From an uncultured Alphaproteobacteria bacterium (GTDB lineage Bacteria; Pseudomonadota; Alphaproteobacteria; Rhodobacterales; Rhodobacteraceae): a stretch of 64,000 nt of DNA. Below, piece after piece: positions 16,732 to 25,719 of this stretch. The notes beneath the pieces were generated by a model. The model was not told the DNA's origin and made no database searches. It saw nothing but the letters and a program-made list of their open reading frames with translations. The stretch is taken from the NCBI GenBank assembly GCA_902537235.1, contig CACBAO010000003.1, positions 1 to 64,000 on the forward strand, in the 5' to 3' direction. The position numbers and the translations under genes were made by a program. Each line of letters opens with the position of its first letter. Positions within the stretch are counted from its first letter, which is position 1.

Positions 16732-17283
16732 CTAATCTCGATTAAGTTTTTTTACGGACAAGCCTAGATCTTTTAGCTCTTTTACTCCTGGCAGATCCTT
16801 TGTGCTGCTTAAATCGAAATAATCGAGAAACTTGTCTGTTATCTGAAAAGTTATAGGACGACCTGGGCTTAATTTCCTCCTACCAAACTTAATCCATTCC
16901 AAATCCATTAGTAGATCGATGGTGCCAGATCCTACACTTACCCCTCTTATTTCTTCTATTTCTAGTTTAGTAACTGGTTGATGATATGCGATAATAGCTA
17001 AGGTTTCTCTTGCAGCTCTTGATATGTTCCTTTTGGTGACCTTTTTTTTAAGAAATAGGTATTCTAAATCTTTTGCTGTGCGTAGGACAATAGAATTACC
17101 TACACGTTTTAAATTTACTCCTCTTTGTTCATAATGCTTTTGTAGCGTTTCAATTACCGTTTCTACATCGACATTATCGGGCAAATTTTTCTCTAAATCT
17201 TTTAAGGGGAGTGGCTCCGAAGACGTAAATAATAATGCTTCTAAAACTCTCTCTGCACTTTTATTGCTCAAAGATAACTCCAC
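16732..17283 (-). CDS. scpB: Segregation and condensation protein B
   Basis: The 183-residue protein has the ScpB tandem winged-helix layout: ALLFTSSEPLPLKDL at the start, ARETLAIIAYHQPVTKLEIEEIRGVS in the middle, and GRRKLSPGRPITFQITDKFLDYFDL near the end. ScpB dimers bind ScpA and regulate the SMC complex in chromosome condensation. The GTG start overlaps the scpA stop by one base, so they are coupled. It is convergent with dcd across a 4-base gap. In many Rhodobacterales a tat gene follows scpB; here none does. Confidence 0.93.
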   Translation of the reverse strand: MELSLSNKSAERVLEALLFTSSEPLPLKDLEKNLPDNVDVETVIETLQKHYEQRGVNLKRVGNSIVLRTAKDLEYLFLKKKVTKRNISRAARETLAIIAYHQPVTKLEIEEIRGVSVGSGTIDLLMDLEWIKFGRRKLSPGRPITFQITDKFLDYFDLSSTKDLPGVKELKDLGLSVKKLNRD

Positions 17284-18059
17284 TAAACTTTAGTTACTTT
17301 TCTATTTCTAGTTAACTCCAAACTAGCAAATATATTTGATTGCTTAATTTGAATTTCACCTATTTTTGCATACTCCAATAATCCACAGAAAATAGATGCT
17401 GCACACCGCTTGGCGTTAATCCCTGACAAAGAATGGGCTTCCTTAACCAAATTTGAAAAGTTTACTGATACATTTGACCCCTTCACTTTTTGATCAATAA
17501 AACTAATCGCCTTGTCTAAAAACAAATACTCCTCTTTAGCATCAATTGGAATTTTATAATTCTTTTTATCCACAATAGCTAAATAGGTTTTTAATATATC
17601 TCCAAGCTGTACAATTAAAAAATTCTCTTTGATCACTTTTTCATTCTTATTTATATAGCTCGGAAAAAAATTCTGTAAAAATTGAGGCCTGTCAAATAAC
17701 CATGTAGCCTTTTCTCTTATTTTTGCTAACCTTTGAAGTCTAAGTGCTATTAATTCATTAATCTTTTCTGAATCGTCCTTTTCAAGCTCATCCTCCGGAA
17801 TAATTAAATGACTTTTTAATAACGTAAGCCATGCCGCCATTACTAGATAATCACCAGCAAATTCTAACTTAAGCTTATACCTTCGATCCCTTAGAAAGTT
17901 TAAAAATTGGTCAGCTAAAATTCCCAGTTGCAATTTTTTCAGATCTACTTTCTGACTCTTTGCCAGCGAAAGTAACAGATCCAATGGGCCCTCAAATCCA
18001 TCCAAACTTACATGTAATTCAGACTTTGTAAGATCATCATGTCCTGTTAAATTATCCAT
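17283..18059 (-). CDS. scpA: Segregation and condensation protein A
   Basis: The 258-residue protein is ScpA, the kleisin of the SMC-ScpAB complex. The N-terminal LDGFEGPLDLLLSLAKSQKVDLKKL, YLVMAAWLTLLKSHLIIPE and a C-terminal SGINAKRCAASIFCGLLEYAKIGEI winged helix fit the family. It bridges SMC heads and supports chromosome segregation. It lies between scpB and the SPOR gene. In related genomes nagZ often stands upstream of scpA; only 22 bases separate scpA from the SPOR gene here. Confidence 0.94.
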   Translation of the reverse strand: MDNLTGHDDLTKSELHVSLDGFEGPLDLLLSLAKSQKVDLKKLQLGILADQFLNFLRDRRYKLKLEFAGDYLVMAAWLTLLKSHLIIPEDELEKDDSEKINELIALRLQRLAKIREKATWLFDRPQFLQNFFPSYINKNEKVIKENFLIVQLGDILKTYLAIVDKKNYKIPIDAKEEYLFLDKAISFIDQKVKGSNVSVNFSNLVKEAHSLSGINAKRCAASIFCGLLEYAKIGEIQIKQSNIFASLELTRNRKVTKV

Positions 18060-18081
18060 TTATTAAACAGTTTACACCTTA

Positions 18082-18798
18082 TTAATTTAACAACAGGCAA
18101 GAAAACTGTCTGCTAGACAGGATTGAACACAATTTCGTACCTTCCTCTTCAGAATCAATATTCATTAATTCAACTGTGAAAAATTCTTTTTCGTCTTCAA
18201 ATTTCTCAAATATTTTTAAGTTGTTTATATCAATTAGGGAGTCGTTTCTTTTTGTTATGAATTGTTTGAATTCATTTGCTTGCAACAAAGAATCGAATGA
18301 ACCCAAATAAAGTCTTGGATTACCTCGTTGATTTGATTCTATTGATACATCATTTTCATCAATGTCTCCGTTAATAACCTCTTTAAGAGCATCCTCTATA
18401 GCTAAAGTTAAATTTTTTTGATCACCATCTCTAACGTCAGTGATGTTTATTTCTTTTCTAAGGCTTGCAAAATTTTGATCAGTCTTATTTAAAATGATGT
18501 TATTTTTTTCTGATATTGTAGGCCTATTTTCGAAGTTTTTGTATATTGATAAATTTTCGTCATTAAATGACTTCCCACCTGGTTCAGCAGGCTCAACTCT
18601 TAAGTCTCCTTTTATAGCGTTTACTATGGGTAATTTATTTATATTATTTTCAGGAATTTTTAAGGCCCAATATGCAATTAGGCATATAATCACTAATGAA
18701 ATGCAGCTAATAAACCAACCTCCTAACAATAGAATGTAGTATAATACTGTCTTCTTCTCTGAGTTATAAGATATTATATTGACTGCCTGTTCGCTCAT
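18082..18798 (-). CDS. SPOR-domain membrane protein
   Basis: The 238-residue protein has one transmembrane segment at about residues 18-45 (ILLLGGWFISCISLVIICLI), a low-complexity linker and a C-terminal SPOR-like domain (about 160-238, LYLGSFDSLLQANEFKQFI). SPOR domains bind denuded glycan strands at the septum, so it probably acts at the division site. The argS-SPOR-scpA order supports this. The SPOR repeat is divergent, so the identification rests on context as well as on the pattern. Confidence 0.75.
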   Translation of the reverse strand: MSEQAVNIISYNSEKKTVLYYILLLGGWFISCISLVIICLIAYWALKIPENNINKLPIVNAIKGDLRVEPAEPGGKSFNDENLSIYKNFENRPTISEKNNIILNKTDQNFASLRKEINITDVRDGDQKNLTLAIEDALKEVINGDIDENDVSIESNQRGNPRLYLGSFDSLLQANEFKQFITKRNDSLIDINNLKIFEKFEDEKEFFTVELMNIDSEEEGTKLCSILSSRQFSCLLLN

Positions 18799-18819
18799 GT
18801 TTTCTGTTTTCGTATGATA

Positions 18820-20565
18820 CTAGTACATTTCGTCTAAAGGAACAATACCTAGTAGGGAAAGCCCGTTCTTTATTACAATTTGAGTAGAATAAGCCAAAGC
18901 AAGACGGTTAATACTTAACTCCTTTGATCCCTCGACTATAAATCTGTAGGGGATAGTGTCTCTCGAAGACTGGTATAAGCTATGAAAAGAAGAAGCAACC
19001 TCGTTCAAATAAAAAGCTATCCTATGGGGTTCATGATATCTGGCGGCTTGTCTAACCACATTTGGCCATTCTGAAATTTTTTTTATCAACATTAGTTCGC
19101 TCTCCATAAAGGGGAGTGTTTTTTTATGCAAATCGCCTATCTCATCTAGGGGCCATAGCTTTAATTCCTTTGCTCGTTTTAAAACGGACGCAATTCTGGC
19201 ATGAGCATAATTCACATAAAATACTGGGTTATCTTTTGACTTGGATAGCATTAAATCAATATCGAAATCTAGTGGCACATCATTACTCCTAGTGAGCATC
19301 ACAAATCGTATGACGTCAGAGCTTACTTCCTCTAATAGATCTTGAATAAGTATATAGTCACCCGCTCGTTTTGACATCTTTAGGACTTTATTATTTTTTA
19401 TTAATTTAACTAGTTGTACAAGCTTAACTTCGAATTCAACTGGCTTCTCTGAAAACGCCTTGATAACAGCTTTTAAACGACTTACATACCCACTGTGGTC
19501 TGCTCCTAAAATATCTATGACCACATCAAATCCCCTTTTTATTTTATCAGCATGATAAGCCAAATCAGGCGCAAAATAGGTCCAAGACCCATCTGATTTT
19601 TTTATTGGTCGATCGATATCATCACCAAAATTGGTTGACTTAAACAACAGTTGCTCCCGCACTTTCCAATCGGTATATGTCTTACCTTTAGGTGGATCAA
19701 TTATACCTTTATAAATCAGCCCCTTACCTTTGAGTGTATTAAGGGACATCTCTATTCCATTCGAGTCAATCATGGCCTGCTCAGAGAAAAAATTATCCAT
19801 CTGTATATTCAAGGATCTCAGATCAGCCCTTATCACTTCCATCATGTGCTCTATAGAGAAGCTGCGAATGATTTTATCTCGTTCGACTTCTACGAGATTT
19901 TTGAGTTTCTTTCCATAGTTGGCTATAAGCTTTTCAGCAATTGGTATGAGATAATCTCCTGGATAAGATTCTTCGGGAAGCTCTATAGCCTCCCCAAGCT
20001 TTTCCAAATACCTATAATATACTGTTCTCACTAAAATACCAATCTGTGCACCACCATCATTAACGTAATATTCTCGAGTAACTTTAAAACCCACAAACTT
20101 CAATAGCCTGGAAAGAACATCTCCAAAAACGGCACCTCTTACGTGTCCAAGATGAAGTGGACCTGTAGGGTTAGCAGATACAAATTCCAAGATTACTTTT
20201 CTTCCATTACCAAGGCTAACTTCGCCATAGCAATTATCACTAGACATTATTTCTGCTATGAGCCTATGCCAGAACTTGGGATTGATTTTGATATTCAGAA
20301 AACCTGGGCCATCAAACGATACGTGATCAATAATCTCTTCATCCCTTAACTTTAATTTTATTAAATCTCCAAGATCTTTAGGGTTTAAGGAAAGTTTTTT
20401 TCCTAGAACCATCGCTGCATTTGTTGAATAATCCCCTTGATGCAGTTTTTTTGGTCGCTCTACAACAATATTATTGTTGTTAATTGGTTGTTTTAATTTT
20501 TTTTCCTCAACTAACTCATACACAATATTAAGGATTTTCTCTCTTAAAATATTGACAATGTCCAA
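18820..20565 (-). CDS. argS: Arginine-tRNA ligase
   Basis: The 581-residue protein is a class I arginyl-tRNA synthetase. It has the HIGH-type motif FVSANPTGPLHLGHVRGAVFGD, the KMSKS-type motif KVLKMSKRAGDYI, the N-terminal Add-1 domain and the C-terminal DALR anticodon-binding domain ending YSTQIVIKNGLSLLGIVPLDEM. The start is TTG at 20565, preceded by GAGGGAG at good spacing. It leads the argS-SPOR-scpA-scpB series, with dgt upstream on the same strand. Confidence 0.96.
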   Translation of the reverse strand: MDIVNILREKILNIVYELVEEKKLKQPINNNNIVVERPKKLHQGDYSTNAAMVLGKKLSLNPKDLGDLIKLKLRDEEIIDHVSFDGPGFLNIKINPKFWHRLIAEIMSSDNCYGEVSLGNGRKVILEFVSANPTGPLHLGHVRGAVFGDVLSRLLKFVGFKVTREYYVNDGGAQIGILVRTVYYRYLEKLGEAIELPEESYPGDYLIPIAEKLIANYGKKLKNLVEVERDKIIRSFSIEHMMEVIRADLRSLNIQMDNFFSEQAMIDSNGIEMSLNTLKGKGLIYKGIIDPPKGKTYTDWKVREQLLFKSTNFGDDIDRPIKKSDGSWTYFAPDLAYHADKIKRGFDVVIDILGADHSGYVSRLKAVIKAFSEKPVEFEVKLVQLVKLIKNNKVLKMSKRAGDYILIQDLLEEVSSDVIRFVMLTRSNDVPLDFDIDLMLSKSKDNPVFYVNYAHARIASVLKRAKELKLWPLDEIGDLHKKTLPFMESELMLIKKISEWPNVVRQAARYHEPHRIAFYLNEVASSFHSLYQSSRDTIPYRFIVEGSKELSINRLALAYSTQIVIKNGLSLLGIVPLDEMY

Positions 20566-20595
20566 TTTTTGCTCCCTCGGGTTCTTTTTAATAAT

Positions 20596-21747
20596 CTAAT
20601 TATTTAGCATTCTTATTCGATCAAAAGCCTCTAGAGCTTCTTTGTCGGTCATACTTGCAATGAAGTCGCAAAGCAAATTTAGTTTCCTATGTTTTAAGTT
20701 TTTGAATTTTGAATAATATTTATTTTCTAAAAATGATGCAGGTATTTTATCAAAGTTTTCAAAATAGTGTTCAAATAGTGCATTTACTACTCCACCTGCT
20801 TGACTTCTCATAGAATTAACTTCCTTACTCCTATACAAGTTTTTAAAGAGATACCCCTTCAATTCCATGACTTTTTTTACTGTATATGTGGAAAATGCTA
20901 TTTGACTTTGCAAAATCATATCAGGCGCATTTTTTTTTTGATCCGTAATGTTCTTAAATGAGCACGAAATTAAGTCGTTTACCAAATATTTGATTAAGTC
21001 TCTGCAAGCCTGCGCAACTGAAAGCGATACCGAATCTTTGAACGGAGGTTGTGAAACTAAAAACTCCCCAAAAAACGGACAGTTTTGTAAACTCGCATAT
21101 GATAAAATCCCAGCTTCATATCCATCCCCAATATCATGAGCACAATAAGCTATATCATCAGATAATGATGCAACTTGTGCCTCAAGAGAAGGAGATAGGC
21201 TTAAATATCTAGCACTCATCTTTCCCAAAGATACATTTTCATCCCAAAACGCCTTCATTACTTTATTTTTTTTATCGATAGGTCCATTGTGCTTTAATAT
21301 TCCATCTAAAGACTCGAAACATAAGTTAAGCCCATAAAAATTTGAGTATTGTCGCTCTAATATCGTGACTACTTTAAGTGTCTGAAAATTGTGATCAAAC
21401 CCCCCAATATCATGCAAAAGACTATTCAGTCTTTCCTCTCCAGTATGACCAAAAGGTGGATGACCTAAGTCATGAGCAAGGGCGATAGTCTCACAAAGAT
21501 CAATATTTAGACTAAGGTAATTTGCAATAGTTCTTGCTATTTGACTAACTTCAAGGGTATGTGTGAGCCGGGTCCTGAATATATCATTGGTAGTAGAAAA
21601 AAAAACCTGCGATTTGTTTTGTAACCTCCTAAAAGCCTTGGAGTGGATGATTCTGTCCCTATCTCTCTGGAAGGGAGATCTTATGGAACAAGGTGCTTCT
21701 TGATGCACTCTTCCTAACGACTTATTGGGATCAGATGCTATATTCAA
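20596..21747 (-). CDS. dgt: dGTP triphosphohydrolase-like HD protein
   Basis: The 383-residue protein contains SPFQRDRDRIIHSKAFRRLQNKSQVFFST and the HD metal signature in RLTHTLEVSQIARTIANYL and ALAHDLGHPPFGHTGEERLN. These define deoxyguanosinetriphosphate triphosphohydrolase-like proteins, which hydrolyse dNTPs to nucleosides and tripolyphosphate. Its length is that of the short (group 2) Dgt class. The start is TTG at 21747. It is divergent from the IscA/ErpA-type gene across 75 bases and upstream of argS. Confidence 0.92.
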   Translation of the reverse strand: MNIASDPNKSLGRVHQEAPCSIRSPFQRDRDRIIHSKAFRRLQNKSQVFFSTTNDIFRTRLTHTLEVSQIARTIANYLSLNIDLCETIALAHDLGHPPFGHTGEERLNSLLHDIGGFDHNFQTLKVVTILERQYSNFYGLNLCFESLDGILKHNGPIDKKNKVMKAFWDENVSLGKMSARYLSLSPSLEAQVASLSDDIAYCAHDIGDGYEAGILSYASLQNCPFFGEFLVSQPPFKDSVSLSVAQACRDLIKYLVNDLISCSFKNITDQKKNAPDMILQSQIAFSTYTVKKVMELKGYLFKNLYRSKEVNSMRSQAGGVVNALFEHYFENFDKIPASFLENKYYSKFKNLKHRKLNLLCDFIASMTDKEALEAFDRIRMLNN

Positions 21748-21822
21748 AAAACGCTCTATGCTTGCCTATTCTATTAGACAAGTATATATTACGCTTAGGC
21801 TTAATATGTAAAGAAAGAAAAA

Positions 21823-22161
21823 ATGAAATTACGAATACCTCCAACTGTTACAGACAGAGCGTTCAAAAAAATAGCAGTTTCTTGTAACAGCAAGACCTTG
21901 AGGATTGCAGTAAAAGGTGGCGGTTGTTCAGGCTTTCAGTATGTTTTTAACGTCGTTGAAAAGGTTAATGATAACGACCAGGTTTTCCAAAAAGATGACT
22001 GCAGAGTTATTATAGATAAAACGTCTTTACAGTTTTTAGAAGGTGCAGAAATTGACTACAGCGAAGAACTAATAGGTTCAAGCTTTAAAGTTAATAATCC
22101 AAACGCTACCTCATCATGTGGATGTGGAACGAGTTTTTCCTTCACGCCTTCATTTAAATAG
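21823..22161 (+). CDS. erpA: Iron-sulfur cluster insertion protein (ErpA/IscA type)
   Basis: The 112-residue protein is an A-type carrier. The three conserved cysteines are in KGGGCSGFQYVF and SSCGCGTSF. It delivers Fe-S clusters to apoenzymes. IscA, ErpA and SufA cannot be separated from sequence alone; the single-gene context, without suf or isc genes, favours ErpA. It is followed 8 bases later by xthA, so the two probably share a transcript. Confidence 0.88.
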   Translation: MKLRIPPTVTDRAFKKIAVSCNSKTLRIAVKGGGCSGFQYVFNVVEKVNDNDQVFQKDDCRVIIDKTSLQFLEGAEIDYSEELIGSSFKVNNPNATSSCGCGTSFSFTPSFK

Positions 22162-22169
22162 ATAGACAG

Positions 22170-22937
22170 ATGAAAATAGTCACCTTTAACGTAAATGGTG
22201 TGCGAGCAAGAATTGACACACTAATAGGTTGGCTTAAAAATACAAACCCTGAAGTTGTAGCTCTTCAGGAAATAAAAATTCAGGATACTGACTTTCCTTT
22301 GTCTAGCTTTGAGAATCTTGGCTACCACTGTTACCTCAATGGACAAAAATCATTTAATGGAGTTGCAATTCTAACAAAAGAAAAAGCTAAATTGTCGAGA
22401 AAAATTTTGCCCGGTAATAATGAAGACGAACAAGCGCGCTTTATTGAAGTATATTATAAAAAAAAGAGATTTATATGTATTTACCTACCAAATGGTAATC
22501 CAAAAGGTACAGAAAAGTTTTTATATAAATTGGAGTGGATGGATAGGTTGAATGACTATTGTTACCAAGCCCTTAAATCTGAAGAAGAAATTATTGTTCT
22601 GGGAGATTTTAACGTAATACCCCAATATAATGACTGTAAATACCCCGCACAATGGGAAGAAGATGCATTATTTGCCCCTGAAATAAGGGCAAAATTTAAT
22701 TATCTGCTTAATTTAGGATATTTAGATGCAATAAGAATTCTGGATGACGCTAATTCAATGTTTACTCAGTGGGATTACAGAGATCAAGCTTGGAAAGAAA
22801 ATAATGGCGTAAGAATTGACCATATACTTTTAAGTCCAAGTGCGGCTGATAAATTGGAGGATAGCTGGATTGAAACATCTTTAAGAGATAGAAACAAACC
22901 ATCGGACCACGTTCCGGTTTGGGCTTTGCTTAAATAG
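22170..22937 (+). CDS. xthA: Exodeoxyribonuclease III
   Basis: The 255-residue protein is an AP endonuclease/exonuclease III: FNVNGVRARIDTLIGWLKN, VVALQEIKIQ with the metal Glu, VLGDFNVIPQ, RIDHILLS and SDHVPVWALL with the catalytic Asp-His. It repairs abasic sites. Its stop is 5 bases from the stop of the convergent monooxygenase gene. Confidence 0.95.
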   Translation: MKIVTFNVNGVRARIDTLIGWLKNTNPEVVALQEIKIQDTDFPLSSFENLGYHCYLNGQKSFNGVAILTKEKAKLSRKILPGNNEDEQARFIEVYYKKKRFICIYLPNGNPKGTEKFLYKLEWMDRLNDYCYQALKSEEEIIVLGDFNVIPQYNDCKYPAQWEEDALFAPEIRAKFNYLLNLGYLDAIRILDDANSMFTQWDYRDQAWKENNGVRIDHILLSPSAADKLEDSWIETSLRDRNKPSDHVPVWALLK

Positions 22938-22942
22938 ATAGA

Positions 22943-24139
22943 TTAACCCTTATAGTTATAAATCCAATCTAGTCTCTTGAAAAACAAACTTGGAAGAAAC
23001 GCTATTATAAGGCGCAAATAAAGAAAAAAAATCCATCTAAACATTTTTCGTTCTAAATGATAGATCTTTTCATTCAGCCTGGAGACTTTGTCAAGTTTTT
23101 GCAATCGCTTCACTCTCTTTTTAGAGTATTTTTTTAAAGCTTTCTCTAGGTCTAATGGATATTCTCTTATACAATTTGCCAACACCCAGCTATCCTCTAA
23201 AGCCTTATTGGCTCCCTGAGCCATATATGGCAACATCCCTAGTGCTGCATCGCCTACCAAAACTACATTTTTTTTCTGGACCGACGAAGGTATCCCACTC
23301 TCGATTATAGGCCACTTGTAGACTGTTTTCACATTGGAGAAGCAAGCTTCAAGATTTTCATCTAATTCAAAATCATCTAAAAATTGTTTCTTTGTTACCT
23401 TTTCTCTCCACCCATTTGCAACGTATCCCTTTTCTCTTTTACAGAAAACAAAATTAATTTTCCCGTCTAGACCAGTTGGATACGTTACAAAATGTCTACC
23501 TCTGCCAAAGAATAGATTGACATTATTTTTTAAAAAAACGGAGGGTAAGTTTTTTTTACTTAAAACAAATCTGTAAGCCGATTGTGAAATACTCCGTTCT
23601 TTACTTTCGTTAAAAATAATTTTTTTCCATTTTGAGCTTACTCCATCAGCAACAACTATTAGATCTTTCTTGACTTTCTCCCCATTGCAAGAAATGGAAA
23701 CATATTGCTCATCTTCTGCAAACAAAGGAAGCGCTTCTAAACCAAAGTTAATCTTTATTTTCTCTGCCTTAACTTTTTCGAGTAAAACTTTTATCAGGTG
23801 AGATCGGTGTAAAGCAATAAAAGACCTGCCATACCGATGTTTTAGCCGGTTTAATATCTCTAAACTACCAATACTCTTTAAATCGTCCTCGTCAAATAAG
23901 CACAATTTGTCAGGCATCAAACCACCTCTAATCACTGCTTCTCCCAAAGATAACTTTTCCAGAACGAACTGCCCATTTGAGGTTATTTGTATACCTGCAC
24001 CTTCTTTTTTTGATGGCTTATCTTTTTCAAATATTGTGACGTCGCAACCTAGTTGCCTTAGAAGAAGACCAGTCGCCAACCCAGCTACTCCGGCGCCGAT
24101 GACCGCGACTTTTAAATTGGAAATTTTGCGTAGGCCCAA
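22943..24139 (-). CDS. FAD-dependent monooxygenase
   Basis: The 398-residue protein is a single-component flavoprotein hydroxylase. The N-terminal Rossmann motif is AVIGAGVAGLATGLLLRQLG, the FAD/NADPH motif is VVADGVSSKW (DG), and the second FAD motif is VVLVGDAALGMLPYMAQGANKALEDSW. The substrate is unknown. The family includes salicylate and 3-hydroxybenzoate hydroxylases and ubiquinone hydroxylases. The start is TTG 24139, 8 bases after dksA. Ten A's (T10 on plus at 24140-24149) lie immediately upstream with no Shine-Dalgarno, suggesting translation coupled to dksA. Confidence 0.85.
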   Translation of the reverse strand: MGLRKISNLKVAVIGAGVAGLATGLLLRQLGCDVTIFEKDKPSKKEGAGIQITSNGQFVLEKLSLGEAVIRGGLMPDKLCLFDEDDLKSIGSLEILNRLKHRYGRSFIALHRSHLIKVLLEKVKAEKIKINFGLEALPLFAEDEQYVSISCNGEKVKKDLIVVADGVSSKWKKIIFNESKERSISQSAYRFVLSKKNLPSVFLKNNVNLFFGRGRHFVTYPTGLDGKINFVFCKREKGYVANGWREKVTKKQFLDDFELDENLEACFSNVKTVYKWPIIESGIPSSVQKKNVVLVGDAALGMLPYMAQGANKALEDSWVLANCIREYPLDLEKALKKYSKKRVKRLQKLDKVSRLNEKIYHLERKMFRWIFFLYLRLIIAFLPSLFFKRLDWIYNYKG

Positions 24140-24147
24140 TTTTTTTT

Positions 24148-24585
24148 TTAATCGTCCCTATGATCTCTTTCGCGCCTCTCATGTCGCTCTTGAGCTTCAA
24201 CGCTTAATGTCGCTATAGGTCGAGCATCCAATCTTTTCAATGATATAGGCTCACCAGTTTCGTCACAGTAGCCATAGGACCCATCTTCTATTCTTCTTAA
24301 AGCAGCTTCAATCTTGGATATTAGCTTTCTTTGCCTGTCTCTGGTTCTTAGCTCCAATGCACGATCCGTTTCCTCTGAAGCCCTGTCAGCTAGGTCTGGA
24401 ATGTTCCTAGTCTCTTCTTTCATTCCTTTTATAGTGTCTTTACTCTCTGACAATATGGACTTTTTCCAATCAAGGAGCTTATTTCTAAAATACTCCGCTT
24501 GATTTTCATTCATGAAAGGCTCTTGGTCAGAAGGCCTGTAATCTTCTTTTAAAAATTCTTTTGACTTTATAAAATCTAAACCCAT
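24148..24585 (-). CDS. dksA: DksA-type RNA polymerase-binding regulator, cysteine-poor
   Basis: From ATG 24585 the product is 145 residues: MGLDFIKSKEFLKEDYRPS, a coiled-coil with LADRASEETDRALELRTRDR (the acidic tip), then GSYGYCDETGEPISLKRLDARPIATLS. In E. coli DksA this last region has four zinc cysteines; here only the first remains, the others being Thr, Ser and Ala. Single-Cys DksA of this form occurs in Rhodobacter and works without zinc. It modulates RNA polymerase with ppGpp. An upstream ATG at 24657 would add 24 hydrophobic residues foreign to the family, so I reject it. Confidence 0.92.
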   Translation of the reverse strand: MGLDFIKSKEFLKEDYRPSDQEPFMNENQAEYFRNKLLDWKKSILSESKDTIKGMKEETRNIPDLADRASEETDRALELRTRDRQRKLISKIEAALRRIEDGSYGYCDETGEPISLKRLDARPIATLSVEAQERHERRERDHRDD

Positions 24586-24700
24586 AATTCCCCCAACATG
24601 ATAGATTAGAAATTTAATATATATATATTCGATAATACATAATTTTGTGTTTGTCACTACAAGATTTAAAAAATTTTATTGGATGAGAAAGGAAATGTTA

Positions 24701-25549
24701 ATGAAGTTTGAAGGTACATCGGAATACATCTCTACAGATGATTTGACTCTGGCTGTTAATGCATCGATTACTTTAGAAAGACCTCTTTTGGTAAAAGGAG
24801 AACCCGGTACAGGAAAAACAGAGCTTGCCAGACAAATCGCTGAAAGTCTTTCACTTCCAATAATAGAGTGGAATATCAAGTCCACAACCAAAGCCCAACA
24901 GGGGTTATACGAGTATGATGCTGTAAGCAGATTAAGGGATAGCCAATTAGGTGATGAAAGGGTTAAGAACATAAAAAATTACATAAAGAAAGGCAAAATT
25001 TGGGAAGCCTTCGAGACAGATGGTAAAGCCGTTCTTTTGATAGATGAAATAGATAAGGCAGACATTGAATTTCCTAATGATCTTCTCCAAGAGTTAGACA
25101 AAATGGAGTTTTTTGTTTACGAAACTGGGGAGACAATACGCGCATCAAATCGGCCTATTGTTATAATTACGTCAAATAATGAAAAAGAATTACCAGACGC
25201 ATTTTTAAGAAGATGTTTTTTCCATTTTATTCAATTTCCTGAAAAAGAGGTGCTTGAGAAAATAGTTGGTGTTCACTTTCCCAATGTTAAGAAAAATTTA
25301 TTGGAAGCAGCGCTGAACCAGTTTTTTGAAGTTAGAGAAGTTCCAGGTTTAAAAAAGAAACCATCCACATCTGAGATGTTAGACTGGCTTAAACTGTTAT
25401 TAGTTGAAGAGCTTGATGCCGACGATCTGAAAATGGATGGGAAAAATATTTTACCGAAACTACATGGAGCACTTCTTAAAAACGAACAAGATGTTCATCT
25501 TTTTGAACGACTAGCTTTTATGGCTAGAAGAAATAATGAAAGCAATTAA
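24701..25549 (+). CDS. MoxR-like AAA+ ATPase
   Basis: The 282-residue protein is a MoxR-family AAA+ ATPase. Walker A GEPGTGKTE is near residues 33-41, Walker B VLLIDEIDKAD near 108, and the sensor and arginine-finger region is IITSNNEKELPDAFLRRCFFHF. MoxR proteins work as chaperones with VWA partners, here the CoxE-like protein two genes downstream. I prefer ATG 24701, preceded by GAAAGGAAA, over upstream starts from 24647. It is divergent from dksA across 115 bases. Confidence 0.9.
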   Translation: MKFEGTSEYISTDDLTLAVNASITLERPLLVKGEPGTGKTELARQIAESLSLPIIEWNIKSTTKAQQGLYEYDAVSRLRDSQLGDERVKNIKNYIKKGKIWEAFETDGKAVLLIDEIDKADIEFPNDLLQELDKMEFFVYETGETIRASNRPIVIITSNNEKELPDAFLRRCFFHFIQFPEKEVLEKIVGVHFPNVKKNLLEAALNQFFEVREVPGLKKKPSTSEMLDWLKLLLVEELDADDLKMDGKNILPKLHGALLKNEQDVHLFERLAFMARRNNESN

Positions 25550-25554
25550 ACAAT

Positions 25555-25707
25555 ATGTTTCTAGCTTCAATGACTATACTGGGACTGACGATGGGAATCC
25601 TTATAAACCGCAAGCGTAAAACGTTAGATATCTTGCATAGATCCACGGTACTTTCTATAATATTTTTTATAATGGGAATAGTGATCGCAATTATTTTTGG
25701 TAAGTAA
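25555..25707 (+). CDS. Possible small two-helix membrane protein
   Basis: An open frame of 50 codons fills the gap between the MoxR-like and CoxE-like genes. It reads MFLASMTILGLTMGILINRK, a short basic/polar loop, then a second hydrophobic stretch (about residues 32-49) ending IIFGK and stop TAA. The hydrophobic-basic-hydrophobic pattern suggests a hairpin membrane protein. The ribosome-binding site is poor. Its location inside a tight operon, in a gap of 170 bases, favours a real gene. I do not recognise the family. Confidence 0.5.
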   Translation: MFLASMTILGLTMGILINRKRKTLDILHRSTVLSIIFFIMGIVIAIIFGK

Positions 25708-25719
25708 ATAAGGTTCAAC

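Noticed and set aside
24586-24657. Extended dksA start and possible overlap with the MoxR-like gene
   Set aside because: The extra residues are hydrophobic and foreign to DksA; the MoxR-like gene also starts later, at 24701 behind a good ribosome-binding site, leaving a normal divergent gap.
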